A stretch of DNA of 37,611 nucleotides from Streptomyces phaeoluteigriseus. Its GTDB lineage: Bacteria; Actinomycetota; Actinomycetes; Streptomycetales; Streptomycetaceae. Every line of letters starts with the position of its first letter. Position 1 is the first letter of the stretch. Of this stretch, positions 17,001-26,805 are shown in pieces. Both the position numbers and the translations under genes were made by a program. The stretch spans positions 491,960 to 529,570 of the forward strand of contig NZ_MPOH02000011.1 in NCBI RefSeq assembly GCF_001896135.2. Reading direction: 5' to 3'. Under the pieces are notes generated by a model. It was given only the letters and a program-made list of their open reading frames with translations. It was not told where the DNA came from and did no database searches.

Positions 17001-17029
17001 GCGGCAGGCGTGGAAGGGGCCCCTGCCGC
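17001..17029 (-). terminator. Stem-loop downstream of nagF
   Basis: GCGGCAGG (17001-17008) pairs with CCTGCCGC (17022-17029) across a 13-nt loop, 37 nt after the nagF stop. It probably separates the PTS gene from rph. Confidence 0.55.
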
Positions 17030-17065
17030 GGGTGCGGTGGGGCCCTTTCGGGTGAGCGGTGGGGC

Positions 17066-17299
17066 TCACATCATGTCTTCGATCTCCGCGGCGATGGGGT
17101 CGGCGTCGGTGCCGATGACGACCTGGATGGCGGTGCCCATCTTGACGACGCCGTGGGCTCCGGCGGCCTTCAGGGCGGCTTCGTCGACCTTGCCGGCGTC
17201 GATGACCTCGGTGCGGAGGCGGGTGATGCAGCCTTCGACTTCTTCGATGTTGTCGATGCCGCCGAGCCCGGCGACGATCTTCTCAGCCTTGCTGGCCAT
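17066..17299 (-). CDS. nagF: PTS EIIB component, N-acetylglucosamine type
   Basis: The free-standing EIIB domain has 77 residues from ATG 17299 with GGGAG close by. The phosphorylated Cys lies in IEEVEGCITRLRTEV, the glucose/GlcNAc-family IIB active site. It passes phosphate from EIIA (Crr, encoded elsewhere) to GlcNAc carried by the EIIC permeases. A single IIB gene divergent from nagE1, with nagE2 behind it, matches the S. coelicolor nagF-nagE1-nagE2 locus. A dre-type operator lies in the shared intergenic region. Confidence 0.93.
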   Translation of the reverse strand: MASKAEKIVAGLGGIDNIEEVEGCITRLRTEVIDAGKVDEAALKAAGAHGVVKMGTAIQVVIGTDADPIAAEIEDMM

Positions 17300-17473
17300 G
17301 TCCTTCTCCCTGAGGTCCCTGAGTTCCCTGATGTGACCTGTCACGACCTGATGTGACGTGCTGCGTGCTGCTCCGGACCGCTTTGTCGCAGTAACCCACA
17401 GTTGGCCCATCCTTGCGAGCGATCGTGCCGGATGTATCGAAGGATGACGTCACAGCATCGAAATCGTCCGTAG

Positions 17474-17489
17474 CTGGTCTACACCACCT
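17474..17489. promoter_or_regulatory. dre operator (DasR site) between nagF and nagE1
   Basis: CTGGTCTACACCACCT closely fits the DasR-responsive element (core TGGTCTAGACCA with one central change). DasR is the GntR repressor of GlcNAc uptake, released by glucosamine-6-phosphate. The site ends 19 nt before the nagE1 ATG, so it could control both divergent genes. Confidence 0.8.
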
Positions 17490-17508
17490 GACAGGCGGTC
17501 GCCAAACC

Positions 17509-18809
17509 ATGAGTGCCGAGAGCGCTGACACCACGGTGGGGCCCGCGCGGCCCGTTGGAACGGTCTGTTCCAGGGTTTGCAGAAGATGGGGCGCAGTCTT
17601 CAGTTGCCGATCGCGGTGCTGCCGGCGGCGGGGATCCTGAACAGGCTGGGGCAGCCCGATGTGTTCGGGGCCGACGGGCTGGGCTGGACGGACGTCTCGA
17701 AGGTCATGGTGGGCGCGGGTGGCGCCCTGCTGGACGGTCAGCTGGGTCTGCCGCTGCTGTTCTGCGTCGGTGTGGCCATCGGCATGGCCAAGAAGTCCGA
17801 CGGTTCGACGGCGCTGGCGGCGGTGGCGGGCTTCCTCGTCTACTACAACGTGCTGCGGCAGTTCCCGGAGGACTGCGGCGAGGGGCTCAAGGCCGTGCCG
17901 GGCATCGGCTGCCAGGGGACCGAGGACGGCACGGTGGTGGCGTTCACGTACCAGAATCCGGGGGTCTTCGGCGGGATCGTGATCGGCCTGCTGGCGGCCT
18001 ATTTCTGGCAGCGTTTCCACCGTACGAGGCTGGTGGACTGGCTGGGCTTCTTCAACGGCCGCCGGCTGGTGCCGATCATCATGGCGTTCGTGGCCATCGC
18101 CTTCGCGGCGTTGTGCCTGTGGGTGTGGCCGCCGATCGGCGATGCGCTGGAGAGCTTCAGCGACTGGCTGGACGGCCTGGACGCCTGGGGTGCGGGCATC
18201 TTCGGGGTGGCGAACCGGGCGTTGCTGGTGATCGGTCTGCATCAGTTCCTGAACGTGCCCATCTGGTTCCAGTTCGGCTCGTACACCAAGCCGGACGGGA
18301 CGATGGTGCACGGTGACATCAACATGTTCCTGGCGGGTGACCCGGACGCGGGTCAGTTCACGTCGGGGTTCTTCCCGATCATGATGTTCGCGCTGCCTGC
18401 GGCGGCGCTGGCGATCACGCACTGTGCGCGGCCGGGCCGTCGTAAGGAGGTCGGCGGCCTGATGCTGTCGGTGGCGCTGACGTCGTTCGTGACGGGCATC
18501 ACCGAGCCGATCGAGTACTCGTTCCTGTTCGTGGCGCCGGTGCTGTACGCGATCCACGCGGTGCTGACGGGTGTGTCGATGGCGGTGACGTGGGGGCTGG
18601 GGGTGCACGACGGTTTCAGCTTCTCGGCGGGTCTCATCGACTACGTCATCAACTGGAATCTGGCGACGAGACCGTGGGCGATCGTTCCGATCGGCCTGTG
18701 CTTCGCCCTCGTGTACTACGTGATCTTCCGCTTCGCGATCACGCGGTTCGATCTGAAGACGCCGGGGCGGGAGCCGGAGGAGGAGCAGGAGGACATCACG
18801 AAGGCCTGA
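17509..18809 (+). CDS. nagE1: PTS EIIC permease NagE1 (5' frameshift, probably sequence error)
   Basis: This EIIC membrane component of the GlcNAc PTS is about 433 residues if repaired. From ATG 17509 the frame reads MSAESADTTVGPARP and then goes astray. One extra base near 17551-17554 restores RWNGLFQGLQKMGRSLQLPI, which aligns with KWGSGLFQGLQKVGRSLQLP of NagE2. The remaining EIIC domain is intact (LPAAGILNRLGQ, RTRLVDWLGFFNGRRLVPI, FMTGFFPIMMF-like FTSGFFPIMMFALPAAALAI, GITEPIEYSFLF). Without the missing base the only in-frame ATG (17577) would drop the N-terminus. The break is next to the hairpin GGGCC-CGCGC-GGCCC. Confidence 0.92.
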
Positions 18810-18833
18810 AAGGCCTTATGGGGCAAGGGTGTT

Positions 18834-18862
18834 GGGCCTTCGGACCACTGGTCCGGAGGCCC
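18834..18862 (+). terminator. Terminator hairpin after nagE1
   Basis: The arms GGGCCTTCGGACC and GGTCCGGAGGCCC pair with one T-G wobble around a 3-nt loop, 24 nt after the stop. A smaller AAGGCCT/AGGCCTT stem straddles the stop codon at 18801-18817. Confidence 0.75.
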
Positions 18863-18960
18863 TTCGTCATGCTCTGCCGGGGCACTCGGGCGGGTGCGGT
18901 GCGTAGTGCTCCGGTTGCAGTTTTGACGGGTTACTTATATCGCCTTCATCGTGCTAGAAA

Positions 18961-18992
18961 CAGGTCTACACCACTGAGTGGTGTAGACCACC
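18961..18992. promoter_or_regulatory. Two head-to-head dre operators upstream of nagE2
   Basis: CAGGTCTACACCACTG (18961-18976) and AGTGGTGTAGACCACC (18977-18992) are both DasR-type sites in opposite orientation. Together their 13-bp arms (GGTCTACACCACT and its complement) form an almost perfect 27-nt palindrome at 18963-18989. The ribosome site GGAGG follows at 19000-19004. TTGACG at 18923 and TAGAAA at 18955 are promoter-like, but their spacing to each other is wrong and I cannot place the promoter. Confidence 0.88.
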
Positions 18993-19010
18993 ACCCGATG
19001 GAGGAAGTGT

Positions 19011-20264
<1,254 letters not shown>

Positions 20265-20291
20265 GCCCCACCTGACGCACGAAGCACGCAC

Positions 20292-20333
20292 ACGAAGGCC
20301 CCCGGAGCCCTGAACCGCTCCGGGGGCCTTCGT
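20292..20333. terminator. Strong hairpin terminator between nagE2 and the MBL hydrolase gene
   Basis: A perfect stem with arms ACGAAGGCCCCCGGAGC and its complement around an 8-nt loop lies between two convergent genes and may serve both. Confidence 0.85.
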
Positions 20334-20347
20334 CGTGTGCCGGGACC

Positions 20348-21100
20348 TCAGATCTCGTACGACACCCTCGGCGCCGCCACTTCGACCGGCCCGTCGAACG
20401 CCGCGCGGGCGTCCGCGAGGTTGACCTGCGGGTCGGTCCACGGGGGGATGTGGGTGAGGACGAGGCGACGGGCGCCCGCGCGGGCGGCCGTCTCACCCGC
20501 CTCACGGCCGTTGAGGTGCAGGTCGGGGATGCTTTCCTTGCCGTACGTGAACGCCGCCTCGCACAGGAACAGGTCGCTGTCGCGGGCGAGTTCGTCGAGG
20601 GCCGGGCTGACTCCGGTGTCGCCGGAGTAGGTGAGCGAGCGTCCGCCGTGCTCGACGCGGATGCCGTACGCCTCCACCGGGTGGGCCACGCGTTCCGTGT
20701 GGACCGTGAACGGGCCGATGTCGAAGGTGGAGGGCTTGACGGTGTGGAAGTCGAAGACCTCGCTCATGGAGGAGGCCGAGGGGGTGTCGGCGTAGGCCGT
20801 GGTGAGGCGGTGTTCGGTGCCCTCGGGGCCGTAGACCGGGAGGGGGGCGCAGCGGCCGCCGTCGTGGCGGTAGTAGCGGGCCACGAAGTACGCGCACATG
20901 TCGATGCAGTGGTCGGCGTGCAGATGACTCAGGAAGATCGCGTCGAGGTCGTAGAGACCGCAATGGCGCTGCAGCTCGCCCAGGGCGCCGTTGCCCATGT
21001 CGAGAAGCAGCCGGAAGCCGTCGGCCTCGACGAGGTAGCTCGAGCAGGCCGATTCCACGGACGGGAACGACCCTGAGCAGCCGACGACGGTGAGCTTCAT
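20348..21100 (-). CDS. MBL-fold metallohydrolase
   Basis: The 250-residue protein starts at ATG 21100 with GGAGG 10 nt upstream, beginning MKLTVVGCSGSFPSVESACS. The metal motif HLHADH (His59, His61, Asp63, His64), a further His in VAHPVEAYG, Asp in YSGDTGVSP and a late His in LVLTHIPP complete a two-metal site. The layout is that of RNase Z-like and cyclic-nucleotide phosphodiesterase-like MBL proteins, but the RNase Z exosite arm is not evident. The substrate is undetermined. Confidence 0.9.
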   Translation of the reverse strand: MKLTVVGCSGSFPSVESACSSYLVEADGFRLLLDMGNGALGELQRHCGLYDLDAIFLSHLHADHCIDMCAYFVARYYRHDGGRCAPLPVYGPEGTEHRLTTAYADTPSASSMSEVFDFHTVKPSTFDIGPFTVHTERVAHPVEAYGIRVEHGGRSLTYSGDTGVSPALDELARDSDLFLCEAAFTYGKESIPDLHLNGREAGETAARAGARRLVLTHIPPWTDPQVNLADARAAFDGPVEVAAPRVSYEI

Positions 21101-21349
21101 AGAGCAGAAACCTCCGCTGGCGGGAAACCGAGAAGTACCGGAGAAGATCGGAAAACGGACGGTCGTGAAAAGGGGGCGACAGGGGTCGTGCGGTTCGTCG
21201 AGCGTAAGGCGCGAAACCTCCGGTCGCTCCTCCACCAGGGGCCGTTGTGGGGGAACTCACCTGTGCTGTCACCGGTTCGGCTGGACCGGGGGTGCGGGGG
21301 CGTGCAGGAGGGCGCGCGCTGGTGAACGCGCCCCGGTACGGTCGGGCGT

Positions 21350-21817
21350 ATGGACACGTTCTGGTGGTTGGCTCTCGCGGCGGTGGTGCTGCTCGCGCTC
21401 GTCGCGGCACTCGTCGACGGCGGGAAACGCGGTCGGCGTCCGGCGGGGCGCAGGTCCCGGCCGCCGGGACGCCCGGCGCGCGGGCCGGAGCGTGGGCGGG
21501 GTGCGGGGCGGCCCCGGCCGGCGGAGATCTGGTGGGCGAACGTGCCGTTCGAGGACGGGCCGGGTGCGAAGGACCGGCCGTGTCTGGTGCTGACGGTGCG
21601 CGGGAACCGGGTGACCGTCGTGAAGATCACCAGCAAGTACCACGACGAGCGTGCCGGGGTGATCGCGCTGCCGCCGGGCGCGGTCGGGGACACGCGGGGA
21701 CGGGCGAGTTTCCTGGAGACGGACGAGCTGCGCCAGGTGGCGCTGGGCGACTTCCGGCGGCGGGTGGGTGTGGTGGACCCGGTCCTGTGGGACCAGGTCC
21801 GTCACCTGGCGAAGTAG
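21350..21817 (+). CDS. Membrane-anchored PemK/MazF-like protein
   Basis: This 155-residue protein begins with one transmembrane helix (TFWWLALAAVVLLALVAALV), followed by a basic Gly/Arg/Pro linker. From about residue 57 comes a PemK/MazF fold: PAEIWWANVPFEDGPGAKDR, PCLVLTVRGNRVTVVKITSK, SFLETDELRQVALGDFRRRV. Soluble MazF toxins are mRNA endoribonucleases paired with an upstream antitoxin. Here no antitoxin gene is present on either side and the domain is tethered to the membrane, so toxicity should not be assumed. TACGGT at 21337-21342 is 7 nt before the ATG, which lacks a Shine-Dalgarno. It is convergent with cysM. Confidence 0.88.
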   Translation: MDTFWWLALAAVVLLALVAALVDGGKRGRRPAGRRSRPPGRPARGPERGRGAGRPRPAEIWWANVPFEDGPGAKDRPCLVLTVRGNRVTVVKITSKYHDERAGVIALPPGAVGDTRGRASFLETDELRQVALGDFRRRVGVVDPVLWDQVRHLAK

Positions 21818-21833
21818 GGACGCGCGGGCCGGC

Positions 21834-23143
<1,310 letters not shown>

Positions 23144-23196
23144 GGCTCAGGGCTCCTGTCGGAAGGTGTGGGCAGCGCAGGTACATGCGTGTGAGG

Positions 23197-23221
23197 GCGC
23201 CGCGGCGCACGGCCGTACGGC
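23197..23221 (-). promoter_or_regulatory. Two adjacent GC palindromes in the cysO leader
   Basis: GCCGTACGGC (23221-23212) and GCGCCGCGGCGC (23208-23197) lie 15 nt downstream of the leader-peptide stop and well before the cysO ribosome site. They could be attenuator stems whose pairing depends on ribosome position over the Cys codons. Confidence 0.45.
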
Positions 23222-23235
23222 GGCAGGGCCGGGCG

Positions 23236-23331
23236 TCAACAGATGGCGCTGGCGAGCCTGCACAGGTCGACGTGCAGCCGCGCCACGAGCAGTGCGCCCG
23301 GCGTCTTCTCGCTCACGTCGTGGGAAACCAT
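23236..23331 (-). CDS. Cys-containing leader peptide upstream of cysO
   Basis: A 31-residue open frame begins MVSHDVSEKTPGALLVARLH and ends VDLCRLASAIC with Cys as the last codon before TGA. Streptomyces genomes carry a recognisable family of such putative leader peptides (VDL-C-R...C ends) in front of sulfur-assimilation genes. Related leaderless Cys-rich ORFs in mycobacteria act as cysteine-responsive attenuators. Here a TACGAT -10 sits 6 nt before the ATG, with no Shine-Dalgarno, so translation would begin at the mRNA 5' end. Stalling at the Cys codons could change folding of the downstream hairpins. Confidence 0.82.
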   Translation of the reverse strand: MVSHDVSEKTPGALLVARLHVDLCRLASAIC

Positions 23332-23337
23332 GGGCTC

Positions 23338-23343
23338 ATCGTA
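23338..23343 (-). promoter_or_regulatory. -10 box of the leader peptide-cysO-cysM transcript
   Basis: TACGAT on the minus strand is followed by gagccc and the leader ATG, which puts the expected start of transcription on the A of the ATG. No clear -35 was found. Confidence 0.55.
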
Positions 23344-23491
23344 TCGATTCCCGGTCCGGGCCCTGGAGTGTGATCCCACATGATGGACGAAATCGGGCCA
23401 GGGAGTGAGACCGCGAGGCGGAGCGCCTTCTTCGGGCGGGCCGGGCGGACGGACGAGCCGCCATTTCCCCACGCGCCGAACCTCGCGGCGC

Positions 23492-23914
23492 TCAGTACGC
23501 CTCGACGACCTTGATCTCCTCCTCCGTGACCTTGCCGTCCACGATCCGGTAGGAGCGGAACTGGAAGGGGCCCGCGTCGTCGGAGTCGGCGGTGGAGACG
23601 AGGACGTAGTGGGCGCCGGGCTCGTTGGCGTAGGAGAGGTCGGTGCGGGAGGGGTAGGCCTCGGTGGCGGTGTGGGAGTGGTAGATGATCACCGGCTCCT
23701 CGTCGCGGTCGTCCATCTCGCGGTAGAGCTTGAGCAGGTCCTGCGAGTCGAACTCGTAGAACGTGGGCGAGCGGGCGGCGTTGAGCATGGGGATGAACCG
23801 CTCGGGTCGGTCCGAGCCCGCGGGGCCGGCGACCACGCCGCACGCCTCGTCGGGGTGGTCCTCGCGCGCGTGGGCGACGATCTGGTCGAACAGGGCCTGG
23901 GTGATGGTGAGCAT
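23492..23914 (-). CDS. mec: JAMM metalloprotease Mec (CysO-cysteine peptidase)
   Basis: This 140-residue zinc peptidase has a complete JAMM motif: Glu23, His79-x-His81, then Ser89-x-x-Asp92 (HSHTATEAYPSRTD). In the CysO pathway Mec releases cysteine from the CysO-cysteine adduct and regenerates the carrier. It may also trim residues after the GG of CysO. TATCCT at 23927-23922 is 7 nt before the ATG, suggesting a separate leaderless transcript, although it lies directly upstream of the leader/cysO/cysM unit. Confidence 0.95.
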   Translation of the reverse strand: MLTITQALFDQIVAHAREDHPDEACGVVAGPAGSDRPERFIPMLNAARSPTFYEFDSQDLLKLYREMDDRDEEPVIIYHSHTATEAYPSRTDLSYANEPGAHYVLVSTADSDDAGPFQFRSYRIVDGKVTEEEIKVVEAY

Positions 23915-23934
23915 GGTCGTCAGGATAAGCAGAG

Positions 23935-23971
23935 GGGCCGCCCCGTACCGAGGAACGGTACGGGGCGGCCC
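23935..23971 (-). terminator. Hairpin terminator between the permease and mec
   Basis: A perfect 15-bp stem (arms GGGCCGCCCCGTACC and its complement, 7-nt loop) lies downstream of the permease and just before the mec promoter. Confidence 0.8.
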
Positions 23972-23994
23972 ATATGCCGGACGTCCTGAGCGGC

Positions 23995-24029
23995 AGCCGC
24001 AGGGGGCGCCACGAGTGCTCCCTGCGGCT
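23995..24029 (-). terminator. First hairpin downstream of the amino-acid permease
   Basis: The arms AGCCGCAGGGGGC and GCTCCCTGCGGCT pair over 13 bp with one wobble, 15 nt after the permease stop. With the next hairpin it makes a tandem terminator. Confidence 0.7.
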
Positions 24030-24044
24030 GGACGTCCTCGGGGG

Positions 24045-25475
24045 TCAGCTCACCTTGTCCAGGTCCGGGCGGCGCTCGGCGATCCGGGGGTTGCGGGTCT
24101 TCAGTACGGCCCAGCCGATGCCGAGGGCGGCGGCCCAGCCGGCCATCACGTAGAGGCAGACGCGGGAGTCGGCGTCGTAGGCGATGAGGCCGGTGACGAA
24201 GAGGAGGAAGGCGATGGCGACGTAGCTGCACTTGGCGCCGCCCGGTGCCGGGAAGGACGAGGCGGGCAGGCGGCCCGCGTCGACGGCGCGGCGGTAGAGG
24301 ACGTGGCTGATGAGGATCATGAGCCAGGTCCAGATGCCGGCCGCGGTGGCGACGGACACGACGTAGCCGAAGGCCTTCTCGGGGACGACGTAGTTGAGGA
24401 TCACGCCGATGCCCATGAAGGCGACGGAGACGGCGATGCCGAAGGCGGGCGTCCTGGTCGAGGACAGCTTCCTGAAGGCGGCCGGGGCCTCGCCGCTGTC
24501 GGCCAGGTTCCGCAGCATGCGGCCGGTGGAGTACATGCCGGAGTTGCAGGAGGACAGGGCCGCGGTCAGCACGACGAAGTTGACGATGGCGGCGCCGGCC
24601 GGGATGCCGATCTTGGCGAAGGCGGCGACGAAGGGGCTCACGCCGGGCGCGAACTCGGTCCACTTGACGACGCAGAGGATGACGGTGAGCGCGCCGACGT
24701 AGAACAGCGCGATGCGCCACGGAAGCGTGTTGATGGCCTTCGGGAGGGTCTTCTCGGGGTTCTCCGACTCGCCGGCGGTGACGCCGACCAGCTCGACGGC
24801 GAGGTAGGCGAACATGACGCCCTGGAGGGTCATGAGGGAGGAGCCGACGCCCTTGGGGAAGAAGCCGTCGAAGGCCCACAGGTTGGAGACGGCGGCGGTG
24901 TCGCCGGCGGAGCTGAAGCCGAAGGTGAGGACGCCGAGGCCGATGACGATCATGCCGATGAGCGCGGTGACCTTGACCATGGAGAACCAGAACTCCAGCT
25001 CACCGAAGAGCTTCACGGAGATCAGGTTGACCCCGAAGAGGATCACCAGGAAGACCAGCGCCGTCACCCACTGGGGGACGGAGGGGAACCAGTAGTTGAC
25101 GTAGATCGCGGCGGCCGTCAGTTCGGCCATGCCGGTCACGACCCACATCAGCCAGTACGTCCAGCCGGTGAAGTAGCCGAAGAACGGGCCGAGGAACTCG
25201 CGGGAGTACTCCGCGAAGGAACCGGAGACCGGGCGGTAGAGGAGCAGCTCGCCGAGTGCCCGCATGATGAAGAAGATGATCACGCCCGCGAGGGCGTACA
25301 TGAGGATGAGGCTGGGGCCGGCCTTGGCGATGTTCGCCCCGGCTCCCAGGAACAGGCCGACGCCGATGGCGCCGCCGATCGCGATCATCTGGACCTGTCG
25401 GCTGCCGAGTCCTCGCTCGTAGCCCTCTTCCGACTCCTCTGGGCCCTTTTCCGTGTCGACCTGAGCGGAGGTCAT
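24045..25475 (-). CDS. Amino-acid permease (APC superfamily, AAT type)
   Basis: The 476-residue transporter has about twelve helices. The conserved first segment ERGLGSRQVQMIAIGGAIGV followed by GLFLGAG is the APC substrate/Na-site region, and PVSGSFAEYSREF follows in helix 3's approach. The family resembles GabP/AnsP/LysP-like proton symporters; the substrate is unresolved. Start at ATG 25475 (MTSAQVDTEKG) was chosen over 25496 because AGAAAGG lies at the right distance for it. It stands alone between terminators and a 340-nt upstream region. Confidence 0.92.
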   Translation of the reverse strand: MTSAQVDTEKGPEESEEGYERGLGSRQVQMIAIGGAIGVGLFLGAGANIAKAGPSLILMYALAGVIIFFIMRALGELLLYRPVSGSFAEYSREFLGPFFGYFTGWTYWLMWVVTGMAELTAAAIYVNYWFPSVPQWVTALVFLVILFGVNLISVKLFGELEFWFSMVKVTALIGMIVIGLGVLTFGFSSAGDTAAVSNLWAFDGFFPKGVGSSLMTLQGVMFAYLAVELVGVTAGESENPEKTLPKAINTLPWRIALFYVGALTVILCVVKWTEFAPGVSPFVAAFAKIGIPAGAAIVNFVVLTAALSSCNSGMYSTGRMLRNLADSGEAPAAFRKLSSTRTPAFGIAVSVAFMGIGVILNYVVPEKAFGYVVSVATAAGIWTWLMILISHVLYRRAVDAGRLPASSFPAPGGAKCSYVAIAFLLFVTGLIAYDADSRVCLYVMAGWAAALGIGWAVLKTRNPRIAERRPDLDKVS

Positions 25476-25622
25476 GTGTGGTGCGCCTTTCTCCATGCCG
25501 AACCGGGCCGTCGTCGGCCGCGGATCGGGTCTCGATCCCCCCGGATTGATGGAGCGTCGTGCCTGGCCGGCGATCCGCCGGCTCGGTGGCGCACCCGGCG
25601 GACATACGGGTGGTGTTCGCCG

Positions 25623-25651
25623 GGCGGTCGTGAAGATTTATCACGGCCGCC
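25623..25651. promoter_or_regulatory. Inverted repeat in the gap upstream of the permease
   Basis: GGCGGTCGTGA and TCACGGCCGCC pair over 11 bp with one wobble around the A/T-rich loop AGATTTA. It is the only structure I see in the 340-nt gene-free stretch 25476-25817, which lies upstream of the permease and downstream of the DUF2017 gene. It may be an operator or a terminator of the latter. Confidence 0.4.
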
Positions 25652-25817
25652 ATACTGATCGCCCGGGTGGCGTGTGGCGCATTGCACAGGGAGAGACGGT
25701 CAAACTGGGCACAAAAGGGACACAGTCGGCCGCACCGGTGACGTGATCGTTATCCGGATTTGAGCGTCCTCTGAGCGAACACGGAACCGTCACACATCAG
25801 GTCACAACGGCGGATCC

Positions 25818-26420
25818 TCAGCCCATGAGGGTGGTCACGAGCGTCTCCTGGAGCCCGCCCAGCCACAGGTACGCCATCACCATCGGCTTGCGCGGGTCCT
25901 CGTCCGGCAGCCGGTAGAGGAGGTCGGTGTCGTCCTCGTCGGTGATGTCCAGCCGGGAGCCGATCGCCAGGCGCAGGTCGTTGAGCGTGCGGAGCCACTG
26001 CTGGGACTCCTCCGGCGACAGCTCGAGCACCGCCACGCTGTCACCCTCCGCGACCAGCGCGTCCAGGGAGCGCACGACCGCGAGGGCGTTCTCGCGCTTG
26101 CCCGCCCTGAGGTCGTTCTCGGTGAAGCGGCGGAACTCGGCGGAGTGTGCGCGCCGCTCCTCGGCCTCCCGGGGGCCGGGGGTGGCCTCGGGGTCGGTGT
26201 AGGCGTCGGGGAAGAGGCGCTTGAGGACCGGGTCGGAGGGCGGCTCGCTCGGGCCCTCGGCGAACAGCTCGGCGAGCGGGTCGGCGGAGGCGTCCTCGGC
26301 GGGGCCGGGGCCGATCAGCTCCAGGAGCTGCACGGCCAGCGACCGGATGATGGAGATCTCGACGTCGTCGAGGGCGACGGCCGCGCCGCCGCCGGGGATC
26401 GGTTCGAAGTGTCCTGGCAT
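25818..26420 (-). CDS. DUF2017 family protein
   Basis: This 200-residue, acidic, mostly helical protein starts at ATG 26420 (MPGHFEPIPGGGAAVALDDV). The family is restricted to actinobacteria and almost always sits directly after clpS, as here (11-nt gap). No catalytic motif is evident, and a role with ClpS in N-degron proteolysis is only suggested by context. Segments typical of the family are EISIIRSLAVQLLELIG, LFPDAYTDPE, EFRRFTENDLRAGK and YLWLGGLQETLV. Confidence 0.92.
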   Translation of the reverse strand: MPGHFEPIPGGGAAVALDDVEISIIRSLAVQLLELIGPGPAEDASADPLAELFAEGPSEPPSDPVLKRLFPDAYTDPEATPGPREAEERRAHSAEFRRFTENDLRAGKRENALAVVRSLDALVAEGDSVAVLELSPEESQQWLRTLNDLRLAIGSRLDITDEDDTDLLYRLPDEDPRKPMVMAYLWLGGLQETLVTTLMG

Positions 26421-26431
26421 CGGTGAGGTGA

Positions 26432-26749
26432 CTACTTCCGATCCTGCTGGAGGGTGGCCCACAGTCCGTAACCGTGCATCGCCTGCACGTCGCGTTCCAT
26501 CTCCTCGCGGGTACCGCTGGAGACGACCGCCCGGCCCTTGTGGTGGACGTCGAGCATGAGCTTGGTGGCCTTGTCCTTGGAGTAGCCGAAGTACGACTGG
26601 AAGACGTACGTCACATAGCTCATGAGGTTGACCGGGTCGTTGTGGACGATCGTGACCCAGGGGACGTCCGGCTCGGGTACGGCGAAGACCTCCTCCGCCG
26701 ACTCGGTGCGTTCGATCTCAAGGGGAGCGGGTGACGTCACACTGCCCAT
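26432..26749 (-). CDS. clpS: ATP-dependent Clp protease adaptor ClpS
   Basis: The 105-residue N-recognin delivers N-degron substrates to ClpAP/ClpCP. The core [20 protein letters not shown] and [10 protein letters not shown] contains the conserved substrate-pocket Asn-Asp and His. The N-terminal ~30 residues are the variable extension. Start at ATG 26749 ([10 protein letters not shown]) is preferred to an upstream frame start at 26776. It overlaps the promoter region of the divergent pncB gene. Confidence 0.95.
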   Translation of the reverse strand: MGSVTSPAPLEIERTESAEEVFAVPEPDVPWVTIVHNDPVNLMSYVTYVFQSYFGYSKDKATKLMLDVHHKGRAVVSSGTREEMERDVQAMHGYGLWATLQQDRK

Positions 26750-26792
26750 GCTGCCATGCACCCGGGAAATCGTCACACCGACGAAAAGGGAG

Positions 26793-26798
26793 TACGAT
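26793..26798 (+). promoter_or_regulatory. -10 box for leaderless pncB
   Basis: TACGAT is followed by ccctgcc and the ATG at 26806. AAGGGAG just upstream overlaps the -10 and is too far for a ribosome site if transcription starts near the ATG. Confidence 0.5.
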
Positions 26799-26805
26799 CC
26801 CTGCC

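Noticed and set aside
21100..21817. Complete type II toxin-antitoxin module
   Set aside because: The MazF-like protein has no small antitoxin-like ORF adjacent; the neighbour is an MBL hydrolase on the other strand.
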